Assembly (NCBI GenBank): GCA_021850555.1
Contig: JAJZLX010000319.1
Coordinates: 1-8,809 of the forward strand
Reading direction: 5' to 3'
DNA from: Pseudomonadota bacterium
GTDB lineage: Bacteria > Pseudomonadota > Gammaproteobacteria > Steroidobacterales > Steroidobacteraceae
Length of the DNA: 8,809 bases
Each line of letters starts with the position of its first letter. Position 1 is the stretch's first letter. The notes below the pieces were generated by a model. The model was not told the origin of the DNA, did not search any database, and saw nothing but the letters and a program-made list of their open reading frames with translations. The position numbers and the translations under genes were made by a program. Below are positions 1 through 5,209 of this stretch, one piece after another.

Positions 1-168
1 GTACCAGTGCTCATCCGCCTGCTCGAGCTTGGGGCTATGGCCCTGCTGGCGAAGCTCGTTCAGGTATTCGCGGGCGCCCTTGAGGTCCTCGTGCGAGAAC
101 CTGCGTTCGAGCTCTCCCCGGCGCGGCACGCGCACCGTGTACGACGACCGATTGGAAAGCGTAGCCAT
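1..168 (-). CDS. Probable phage-type integrase (tyrosine recombinase), N-terminal fragment, runs off left edge
   Basis: Read on the minus strand, an ATG at 168 opens a frame of 56 codons with no stop before the edge, so the gene is partial. A strong ribosome site (AAGGAG, about 6 nt before the ATG) fixes the start. The peptide begins MATLSNRSSYTVRVPRR and continues with a region rich in Arg, Glu and Leu ending in a segment like KLEQADEHWY. From memory, this resembles the N-terminal arm-binding region of one group of phage and island integrases, in which a short basic beta segment precedes a helix and a 'PKLEQ' turn. The catalytic domain lies outside the window, so the assignment rests on the N-terminus only. 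It faces away from the complete integrase at 563, with the tRNA-derived core between them. It could belong to a neighbouring element or be a second recombinase of the same element. The coding call is firm; the integrase call is moderate. Confidence 0.6.
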   Translation of the reverse strand, partial: MATLSNRSSYTVRVPRRGELERRFSHEDLKGAREYLNELRQQGHSPKLEQADEHWY

Positions 169-235
169 CGAGACTCCTTCGAGGTTTAGGAGTCACGTAC
201 AGGAGGGTCGCTTTAAACTTCGCCGCGTACCCGAA

Positions 236-258
236 AATGGCACGGATAATGGTACGGA
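236..258. repeat. Tandem 11-bp direct repeat AATGG(C/T)ACGGA
   Basis: AATGGCACGGA at 236-246 and AATGGTACGGA at 248-258 match at 10 of 11 positions with a 12-nt period. They overlap the possible -10 box of the left integrase-like gene. Paired repeats like this next to an integrase gene are typical of arm-type recombinase sites or autoregulatory operators. Which of these applies cannot be told from the sequence. Confidence 0.55.
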
Positions 259-272
259 ACGGCGCCTTTCAA
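246..272 (-). promoter_or_regulatory. Possible promoter of the left integrase-like gene
   Basis: On the minus strand TTGAAA (complement of 267-272) is followed, after 15 nt, by CATTAT (complement of 246-251). The -35 box is good, but the -10 box matches only four of six and the spacing is short. It lies about 80 nt upstream of the start codon at 168 and overlaps the tandem repeat at 236-258. Weak evidence. Confidence 0.3.
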
Positions 273-301
273 ACGCGGATTCGAGGCCTCCCGCGTGTGC
301 G

Positions 302-311
302 GAAACCCTGC
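302..311. repeat. GAAACCCTGC direct repeat, left copy (possible integrase arm site)
   Basis: GAAACCCTGC at 302-311 is repeated exactly at 439-448, 137 nt away, on the other side of the tRNA-derived core. Similarity extends beyond the 10-mer: both copies have GCGG just upstream (the right copy with two extra bases) and a T-rich run just downstream. Confidence 0.5.
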
Positions 312-334
312 TTTTTACGGCATTTGGTGAGGTA

Positions 335-378
335 TCGGGGTGACAGGATTTGAACCTGCGACACCTACGTCCCGAACG
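335..378 (-). other. att core: 3' fragment of a tRNA-Pro(CGG) gene
   Basis: Read on the minus strand this stretch is the 3' part of a tRNA: anticodon loop TTCGGGA (proline, CGG) at 376-370, the 3' strand of the anticodon stem, a 5-nt variable loop, a T-arm (GCAGG, TTCAAAT, CCTGT) and the acceptor strand CACCCCG with discriminator A at 335. CCA is not encoded; TACC follows. The 5' half is absent: no CGGGGTG strand exists to the right, no D-arm is visible, and the left side of the anticodon stem (TTTCG) pairs with CGTAG at only its first two positions. The identity block therefore starts at about the anticodon loop, a usual crossover region for tyrosine recombinases that use tRNA genes. It is an att core copy and not a working tRNA gene. 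With the complete integrase next to it, attL or attP is the best reading. Confidence 0.82.
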
Positions 379-438
379 AAATCGACAGCCTCCCAAGCAG
401 TGCCAAGCTCTGACAAGACCTGATACGCGAATTGCGGT

Positions 439-448
439 GAAACCCTGC
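439..448. repeat. GAAACCCTGC direct repeat, right copy (possible integrase arm site)
   Basis: This is an exact copy of 302-311, located between the tRNA-derived core and the promoter of the complete integrase. See the left copy for the extended similarity. Confidence 0.5.
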
Positions 449-478
449 ATTTCCAGAGGATAGCGCGTCCGCTACGCC

Positions 479-506
479 TTGTCATTACTTACCATCGGCG
501 TATATT
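479..506 (+). promoter_or_regulatory. Sigma70-type promoter of the integrase gene
   Basis: TTGTCA (479-484) and TATATT (501-506) are separated by 16 nt; each matches the consensus at five of six positions. Transcription would start near 512-514, leaving a leader of about 50 nt before the ATG at 563. This is the best promoter match I found in the window, and it argues against upstream start codons for the integrase. Confidence 0.65.
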
Positions 507-510
507 CAGC

Positions 511-531
511 GTGGACTTCCGGTGGACTTCC
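511..531. repeat. Tandem 10-bp repeat GTGGACTTCC over the integrase transcription start
   Basis: GTGGACTTCC occurs at 511-520 and again exactly at 522-531, an 11-nt period that places both copies on the same face of the helix. The pair lies directly downstream of the -10 box, over the expected start of transcription. Binding there could repress the integrase promoter, or the copies could be arm-type sites of the integrase. Both roles are inferred. Confidence 0.6.
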
Positions 532-562
532 AGCCGGGAGCCTCTGCAAGAGGGTAAGGCGT

Positions 563-1849
563 ATGCCGCAGAAACTGACCAAGCGCTCCGTGGATGACCT
601 CAAGCCGCGCGAGAAAGGCCCATATGACGTGCCTGACAGCGAGATCCGGGGATTCCTGGTCCGTGTGCAGCCGTCGGGGATCAAGACCTACTATCTGAGC
701 TACCGGCTGGCGGGCAAACGGAACCGGTACAAGCTCGGAACACATGGGAACCTCTCGGCTGACGGGGCGAGGGAGCTGGCAAAGATCGAGGCGGGCAAGG
801 TGGCCGCTGGTATCGACCCACAGGCCCGCAGGAAGGCCGAACGGGCGCAAGCCGAGCGGGAGCGCCATTCCACGCTGCGCGCCTTTCTGGACGGCCGTTA
901 TGAGCCCTGGGCGCAGACGCATCTGAAGTCCTCGACCTTTCAGCTCGCCCGGCTGCGGTCCGACTTCGCCGAGCACCTCGACCAGCCACTGCATGAGTTT
1001 CATCACCTCACCATTGAGAAGCTACGCCAGCGCTGGAAGAAAGCGGGGGTCAAGCCGCGCTCAATCAACCGGGACATTCAGCGGCTGCAGTCGGTGTTGT
1101 CCCGGGCCGTGGAGTGGGGCGTCCTCGATCGCCACCCGCTCGCCGGTCTGAAGCCGCTTAAGGCCGACAAGACTGGCCGTGTGCGGTTCCTGACCGCGGA
1201 CGAGGAGAAGGCGCTGCGCAAGGCGCTCGCCGATCGGGAGCACGGCTTGCGCGAGGCCCGGATCCGTTTCAATACCTGGCGCGTCGCTCGAGGGCGGCAG
1301 CCGCTGCCGGAACGCGAAGGCGAGTATCTCGACCATCTGCGTCCGTTGGTGTTGCTCGCGCTCAATACCGGGCTGCGCCGAGGCGAGCTTCTCGGGCTCC
1401 GATGGGGCGCCGTGGGCCTCGAGGCCAAAATGTTGACCGTCGTCGCCGAGACGGCGAAGTCCGGGCATACGCGCCGGGTGCCGCTCAACGCCGAAGCGTT
1501 CGAGGTGCTCTCGACATGGCAGAAACGCCAAGGGAAGCCCGGATCCGATGCCCTGGTGTTCCCTGGCCCAAGTGGCGAGCGCATGACGCGGATCGATACG
1601 GCGTGGGGCTCGCTCATGAAGGCGGCGGGGTTGAAGAACTTCCGCCTTCACGATTGCCGGCACCATTTCGCCAGCAAGCTGGTGCAGGCCGGGGTGGACC
1701 TGTACACCGTCAAAGATCTGCTCGGGCACTCAGAGATTGCTATGACCGAGCGGTACTCGCACTTGGCGCCGGACAACCTGCGGGCTGCCGTAGAGAAGGT
1801 CGGGAGCGAATCGCGGGACGCGCTGAGGGCGTCCGCACGCAAGGGTTGA
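563..1849 (+). CDS. int: Tyrosine recombinase integrase, complete
   Basis: The 428-residue protein is a site-specific tyrosine recombinase that would cut and join the element and the tRNA-Pro site. Residues 1-90 form the N-terminal arm-binding region (the segment around FLVRVQPSGIKTYYLSYRL is typical of P4-type integrases), about 105-200 the SAM-like core-binding domain, and 205-405 the catalytic domain. All active-site residues are present: R272 in TGLRRGE, K299 in TAKSGHTRR, H363 and R366 in LHDCRHH, H389 in LLGHS and the nucleophile Y398 in TERYSHL. An insert-like stretch of about 35 residues (225-258) precedes the first Arg motif. I chose ATG 563 because the promoter lies at 479-506, a purine-rich ribosome site (GAGGGTAAGG) precedes it, and residues 1-9 match family starts. 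A possible start at 479 would overlap the promoter. The gene reads away from the tRNA fragment, the usual arrangement. Confidence 0.95.
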   Translation: MPQKLTKRSVDDLKPREKGPYDVPDSEIRGFLVRVQPSGIKTYYLSYRLAGKRNRYKLGTHGNLSADGARELAKIEAGKVAAGIDPQARRKAERAQAERERHSTLRAFLDGRYEPWAQTHLKSSTFQLARLRSDFAEHLDQPLHEFHHLTIEKLRQRWKKAGVKPRSINRDIQRLQSVLSRAVEWGVLDRHPLAGLKPLKADKTGRVRFLTADEEKALRKALADREHGLREARIRFNTWRVARGRQPLPEREGEYLDHLRPLVLLALNTGLRRGELLGLRWGAVGLEAKMLTVVAETAKSGHTRRVPLNAEAFEVLSTWQKRQGKPGSDALVFPGPSGERMTRIDTAWGSLMKAAGLKNFRLHDCRHHFASKLVQAGVDLYTVKDLLGHSEIAMTERYSHLAPDNLRAAVEKVGSESRDALRASARKG

Positions 1850-1854
1850 AGCAT

Positions 1855-1915
1855 TCGCGGCGGGATAGGCCGGCCAGCCGACAAGCGGGACACCTTCGCC
1901 CGCTTCCCGCCGCGA
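1855..1915. terminator. Strong inverted repeat after the integrase gene (terminator or regulatory hairpin)
   Basis: TCGCGGCGGGA (1855-1865) is the exact reverse complement of TCCCGCCGCGA (1905-1915), an 11-bp GC-rich stem with a 39-nt loop. Inside it, AAGCGGG (1883-1889) pairs with CCCGCTT (1899-1905) around a 9-nt loop. The two right arms share base 1905. GCGGGA (1885-1890) can also pair with TCCCGC (1905-1910), so mutually exclusive folds are possible. No clear T-run follows, so simple intrinsic termination is uncertain; it could attenuate transcription into the next gene, whose start is 35 nt downstream. Confidence 0.5.
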
Positions 1916-1949
1916 TTCTCTCGAAGGCCCGCACTGGAAGGAGTGCGCA

Positions 1950-2429
1950 ATGTCGGCTCAACAACCTAGTCCCATCGCGAAGCTGCTCTCTGGAATCACG
2001 CCCGAGGACTTTTGGCGGCATCAGCAGGAAGCCGCGACGCCAGGAACGAAAGGGTGGTACGCGAAGCTTCATTGGGTGCGCTACAGCATCGCGCGGGGGA
2101 GAGATTTTCGCGACCTGATGTCGCGTTTGCCTGCGGCGGAAATCGACGGGCTGCTGCACAAGGAACTCATCAATTCGGCATGGCTCGCTGGTTTCGCAAA
2201 AGAGCGCTCCCTCAAGAAGCGATACCTCGCTGAAGCGCGCCGAGCAGGTGCCGCAGCTGCTGCGCAAGCGCGCCACGCGCAACCCGGAGGCTACCGCGAC
2301 AAGAAGGCCGCGGTCCTCCGCGCCTGGGCATCCGGGACATATCGCACGAAGGACGCTTGTGCCGATGCGCTGTACCGCAAGCTCGGTCTCTCGTGGATCA
2401 CCGTTCGCGACTATCTGAAGGGCGCCTGA
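1950..2429 (+). CDS. Unrecognised 159-residue protein with a possible C-terminal helix-turn-helix
   Basis: I do not recognise this protein. A very good ribosome site (GGAAGGAG, 7 nt before ATG 1950) and high-GC codon use support it as real. It has no signal peptide or membrane segment. Residues 15-95 are mixed helical with aromatic residues (FWRHQQ, GWYAKLHWVRY). Residues 96-112 are an alanine-rich linker. The last 40 residues (about 117-157) contain two or three predicted helices, KDACADALYRKLG then SWITVRDYLKG, with the look of a helix-turn-helix whose second helix could read DNA. It sits between the integrase and the AlpA-like gene, separated from both by about 100 nt of repeat-rich DNA, so it is probably transcribed separately from the replication operon. 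A regulator or accessory recombination role is possible but not shown. Confidence 0.8.
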   Translation: MSAQQPSPIAKLLSGITPEDFWRHQQEAATPGTKGWYAKLHWVRYSIARGRDFRDLMSRLPAAEIDGLLHKELINSAWLAGFAKERSLKKRYLAEARRAGAAAAAQARHAQPGGYRDKKAAVLRAWASGTYRTKDACADALYRKLGLSWITVRDYLKGA

Positions 2430-2440
2430 CCTTCGCCTGA

Positions 2441-2453
2441 CCACGAGCCGTGG
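2441..2453. other. Small hairpin CCACG-AGC-CGTGG
   Basis: A perfect 5-bp stem with a 3-nt loop, 11 nt after the stop codon at 2429. It is followed by a G-run and not a T-run, so terminator function is doubtful. Confidence 0.3.
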
Positions 2454-2457
2454 GGGG

Positions 2458-2532
2458 TGTGCTGCGCGCAGCGCACATACCGGCCAGACATGATATGGCG
2501 CACAGTCCGCGCACGTCTTTTCAGATTGTGCG
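2458..2532. promoter_or_regulatory. Cluster of CGCACA/TGTGCG motifs upstream of the AlpA-like gene
   Basis: GCGCACA occurs at 2471-2477 and 2498-2504, GCGCAC at 2509-2514, the inverted form TGTGCG at 2527-2532 and TGTGC at 2458-2462. The palindrome CTGCGCGCAG lies at 2462-2471 between the first two. The last copy ends 11 nt before the start codon at 2544. The distances 27 and 11 nt between the first three are not an even period. This may be the operator of the downstream regulator or part of a replication origin. I could not find a clear -35/-10 pair here; TGATAT (2491-2496) is a possible -10 box without a good -35. Confidence 0.45.
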
Positions 2533-2543
2533 GAGTCGAAATC

Positions 2544-2762
2544 ATGTCGCGGAATGTCATCGTCGCGCGAGGATTCAAGACCACGGCCGCCGCTGCCTAT
2601 ATTGGTATGTCGGCCAGCTGGCTGCGCAAAAAGCGCATGCGCGCGCCAGGCGATCCGGGCGATCCTGGTCCCGCGTTCCTGCGCACACCGGACGGCAACG
2701 TTCTGTACCTGCGTGAGGCGCTCGACAGCTGGCTCGACAACTGCCGCACCCGGAGCGCGTGA
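2544..2762 (+). CDS. AlpA/excisionase-like helix-turn-helix protein
   Basis: A 72-residue basic protein of the MerR-type winged helix-turn-helix superfamily (AlpA/Xis-like). Residues 11-32 form the helix-turn-helix (TTAAAAYIGMSASWLRKKR), followed by the wing region, with a Gly/Pro-rich loop (36-42) and LRTPDGNVLYLREALDSWLD, in which an aromatic residue and the final helix close the fold. Members of this family act as recombination directionality factors or transcription activators of the integrase in P4-like and phage-inducible elements. ATG 2544 has CGGAG 9 nt upstream and begins exactly where the family fold begins; the longer frame from 2457 adds 29 residues without family character. Its stop overlaps the start of the primase gene, so it leads the replication operon. 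Being close to int but oriented in the same direction, it is a reasonable partner for Y398 integrase; this is inference. Confidence 0.8.
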   Translation: MSRNVIVARGFKTTAAAAYIGMSASWLRKKRMRAPGDPGDPGPAFLRTPDGNVLYLREALDSWLDNCRTRSA

Positions 2763-5209
2763 TGATGCCCCTCCCGGATGGCCTGCGCGCCGAACTGGCG
2801 CGGCACGGCTTGATTGCGCCAACAATGGTGGAACCGGAGCGGTTCTGGCGTTTCGCGGGAGCCGATAAGGACCGACACAACACCGCCGCATGGCTAAAAG
2901 TTCGCGCGGACGGGAGCGCCGTCTTCGGCGATCTGAGCCGGGACCTGTCCGAATCATGGCAGCCCCACCGCGAAAAGGCGCTGACCCGCGCGGAGCTCGA
3001 CGTGCTCAAGCGGGAGGCCGCTGAGCATCGCGCGCAGGCCGAGGCCGCGCGGCGAGAGGCGCAAGCGCGAACCGCCGAGCGAGCCCAACGGCTGTGGAGC
3101 GAGGCGCAGCCGGCCGACACGGGGCACCCGTACCTCAGCGCAAAGGGCATCCCCTCGCACGGCTTGCGACAGATTCGCGGCACCTTGTTGGTCCCGATGC
3201 GCGACGCGACGGACGGCAAGCTCATCAACCTCCAGTGGATTTTGCCGGACGGGAGCAAACGCTTCATGCGTGACGGCCGCACGGCTGGTGCTTGCTGGTT
3301 TTGCGACGGCGCGGATTTCAGCGAGACCCGGCCCCTGCTGATCTGTGAGGGTGTCGCAACGGCGGCGAGCCTCGCCCAAGCAACTGGCTACTCGGTCGTC
3401 GCGGCCCTGAGTTCCGGAAACCTGCAGACCGTGGCGCAGGTGACGCGCCGTAAGTTCCCGGCGGCGAAGCTGGTGATCGCCGGCGACAACGACGCCAGCG
3501 GCACTGGCCAGCGCGCGGCGCTCGAGGCGGCCCGCGCCGTGAAAGGGTTGCTCGCAATTCCGAAAGGGGAAGGTATGGATTGGAACGATGTTGCCGCCGC
3601 CGATGGGCTCGAGGCGGTGCGCGCGGCGATCGAGGGCGCCCGGGAGCCGTGCGCCGCAAGCCAGGATATCCCGCGGAGTGGCGACGGCGCCCTCGGACCG
3701 CCGGCAGTGACCCACGAACGCCCGCGCGACACCGGCGACACCCCCGTTTGTCGCACCAGTCGCACTGTCGCCGCTGGCCCGACCCCTCTGCTGCGTCCAA
3801 TTCCGCCCCCCGACCCGTTCCCGGTCGACGCTCTTGGGGCCATCTTGGGGCCTGCAGCGCGCGCGATTGCCGAAGTGGTCCAGTGTCCGGCAGCACTTGC
3901 TGCGGGCTGTGTGCTCGCCACGGCGGCGCTGGCGGCACAGAAACAGGCCAACGTTCAAACCCTCGGGGGCGCGCGCCCGCTGTCACTGTTCGTGCTGACC
4001 ATCGCCGGGAGCGGGGACCGCAAGACGGCGGCCGACAAGGTGGCGCTGGCCCCAGTCGATGAGCACGTCCGACGAGCACACGCCACCTATGAGACCGAGA
4101 GCGCCGAATGGGAGCGAGCACGCGAGGCGCGCAAGCTCGACCGCACCAACGCGCGCAAAGCCGCCGAGTCTGGTGATGGCTATGCGGATGCGCTCAAGGA
4201 GATTGTGGACGAGCCGAAGCCCCGCAAGCCGTGGATCGTGTGCTCAGAACCGACCGCCGAGGGGCTCGTCAAGTCACTAGCGGACGGCCAGTACGCTCAG
4301 GGCATCTACACCGACGAGGGCGGCCAATTTCTCGGGGGTCATGCGCTCACCGAGGAGGCCGAACTGCGAACTATCGCCATGCTGTCCCGACTCTGGCAGG
4401 GCGATCGAATCGACCGAGTGCGCGCGACCGATAGCGAGCATGTGATTCTGTACGGGCGGCGCGTCAGCATGCACCTGTTGGTTCAGCCCGACGTGGCAAC
4501 CCGGATGCTCGGCAAGCCGCTCTATCGCTCGCAGGGGTTTCTCGCCCGCTGGCTCATCGCCGCGCCTGATTCGCTGGCCGGCACTCGCCTACACGATCCG
4601 GCCCGGACTGAGGCGGATGATGACCCGCGGATCCGGCGCTTCTGGCACGCGATCGGCGAGCTGTTGGCTGCGCCGGCAAGCGAGGATCGCGAGGTGGGCG
4701 GACTCGACCCGGCATGCCTCGCTCTCTCTCCAGAGGCCCGTAGTCTACTGGTGGAGGCCTACGACGAGATCGAGCGCGCGCAGGCCCGTGACGGGATGCT
4801 CGAGGGCGTCCGCGAGTGGGCGAGCAAAGCCGCGGAGCATGCCTGCCGTATCGCTGGCGTGCTGACGCTCGCTGCGGACCCGGCGGCCCATGCCGTGAGT
4901 GGCGAGACGATGGGCGGCGCGCTGACGCTGACGCAGTTCTACCTGTCCGAATACGTGCGCCTGGTGGGCTCGGCGGACGTGCCCGAGCACATCCGGCATG
5001 CGCACGAGCTGCTTGCATGGCTGCGCCAGAAAGGACGCACCACCGTCACAGCCCGCGACGTTATGAGGCTGGGACCAGGGCGGGCAATCCGCCACGGAGA
5101 CGCGGCCAAGGCCGCACTAAAGACCTTGGCTGAGCATGGCTGGCTGTCAACCGAGGACCACAAGCTCTACATCGCCGACCCGGCGGCCTTCGCGGGGCAT
5201 GCGTCATGA
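2762..5209 (+). CDS. Toprim primase fused to a DUF3987-type ATPase, main replication protein
   Basis: An 815-residue, probably cytoplasmic, replication protein. Residues 25-70 match the lead-in region of phage/plasmid Toprim proteins (FWRFAGADKD, DGSAVFGDLS); there is no zinc-finger cysteine set. Residues 71-115 are a charged probable coiled coil. Residues 118-290 are the Toprim domain, with catalytic E196 in LLICEGVATA and the DxD pair D242/D244 in VIAGDNDASG. Residues 297-350 are a low-complexity Pro/Thr linker. Residues 353-700 match the DUF3987/YfjI type, with a Walker-A-like GSGDRKT (416-422) and an acidic TDEGGQF (517-523) that may act as Walker B. Residues 745-808 look like a winged helix. 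It would prime and unwind the element's DNA. Start choice is uncertain among GTG 2759, ATG 2762 and ATG 2765; 2762 overlaps the preceding stop by one base and has CGGAG 6 nt upstream. Domain functions come from family knowledge; a helicase role for DUF3987 is inferred. Confidence 0.9.
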   Translation: MMPLPDGLRAELARHGLIAPTMVEPERFWRFAGADKDRHNTAAWLKVRADGSAVFGDLSRDLSESWQPHREKALTRAELDVLKREAAEHRAQAEAARREAQARTAERAQRLWSEAQPADTGHPYLSAKGIPSHGLRQIRGTLLVPMRDATDGKLINLQWILPDGSKRFMRDGRTAGACWFCDGADFSETRPLLICEGVATAASLAQATGYSVVAALSSGNLQTVAQVTRRKFPAAKLVIAGDNDASGTGQRAALEAARAVKGLLAIPKGEGMDWNDVAAADGLEAVRAAIEGAREPCAASQDIPRSGDGALGPPAVTHERPRDTGDTPVCRTSRTVAAGPTPLLRPIPPPDPFPVDALGAILGPAARAIAEVVQCPAALAAGCVLATAALAAQKQANVQTLGGARPLSLFVLTIAGSGDRKTAADKVALAPVDEHVRRAHATYETESAEWERAREARKLDRTNARKAAESGDGYADALKEIVDEPKPRKPWIVCSEPTAEGLVKSLADGQYAQGIYTDEGGQFLGGHALTEEAELRTIAMLSRLWQGDRIDRVRATDSEHVILYGRRVSMHLLVQPDVATRMLGKPLYRSQGFLARWLIAAPDSLAGTRLHDPARTEADDDPRIRRFWHAIGELLAAPASEDREVGGLDPACLALSPEARSLLVEAYDEIERAQARDGMLEGVREWASKAAEHACRIAGVLTLAADPAAHAVSGETMGGALTLTQFYLSEYVRLVGSADVPEHIRHAHELLAWLRQKGRTTVTARDVMRLGPGRAIRHGDAAKAALKTLAEHGWLSTEDHKLYIADPAAFAGHAS
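3726..3772. repeat. GCGACA/TGTCGC repeat cluster inside the primase linker
   Basis: GCGACA (3726-3731) and GGCGACA (3734-3740) are followed by TGTCGC (3749-3754), GTCGC (3759-3763) and TGTCGCC (3766-3772), the reverse-complement forms. Several imperfect hairpins are possible. The cluster encodes part of the linker between the Toprim and DUF3987 domains and uses the same words as the inverted repeat at 5263-5345. Confidence 0.55.

Larger units (their letters stand above)
169..562. other. Intergenic attachment and regulatory region between two divergent integrase genes
   Basis: No credible gene is seen in these 394 bases; the open frames here are short and cross the tRNA fragment. From left to right the region holds the leader of the left gene, the AATGG(C/T)ACGGA tandem repeat, one GAAACCCTGC copy, the tRNA-Pro 3' fragment, a second GAAACCCTGC copy, and the promoter and GTGGACTTCC tandem repeat of the right integrase. 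CCAAGC also occurs twice 10 nt apart (393-398 and 403-408). The density of repeats around a tRNA-derived core is what an attachment site looks like. Confidence 0.65.

Noticed and set aside
335..430. Intact tRNA gene on the minus strand
   Set aside because: The D-arm, the 5' acceptor strand CGGGGTG and a paired anticodon stem are all missing; only the 3' part is present.
193..450. 85-codon minus-strand frame over the att region
   Set aside because: It runs through the tRNA fragment and repeats, has no ribosome site and no recognisable product.
511..531. CRISPR-like or simple tandem repeat array
   Set aside because: Only two 10-bp copies with no spacer; no CRISPR pattern is present anywhere in the window.
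479..562. Upstream start codon of the integrase at 479
   Set aside because: It would put the coding start on the -35 box and over the tandem repeats; ATG 563 fits the family start and has a ribosome site.
1402..2118. 238-codon plus-strand frame across the end of int
   Set aside because: Out of frame with int, whose catalytic residues lie here; Arg/Gly-rich product with no family.
2457..2543. N-terminal extension of the AlpA-like gene from 2457
   Set aside because: The extra 29 residues show no family character and would overlap the CGCACA cluster; ATG 2544 has a ribosome site.
1740..2957. 405-codon minus-strand open frame
   Set aside because: It lies opposite int, the 1950 gene, the AlpA-like gene and the primase start, all better supported. 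The Arg/Ala/Ser-rich product is typical of an antisense frame in GC-rich DNA.
3318..4121. Long minus-strand frames opposite the primase
   Set aside because: Pro/Arg-rich shadow translation of the Toprim/DUF3987 gene without motif or ribosome site.
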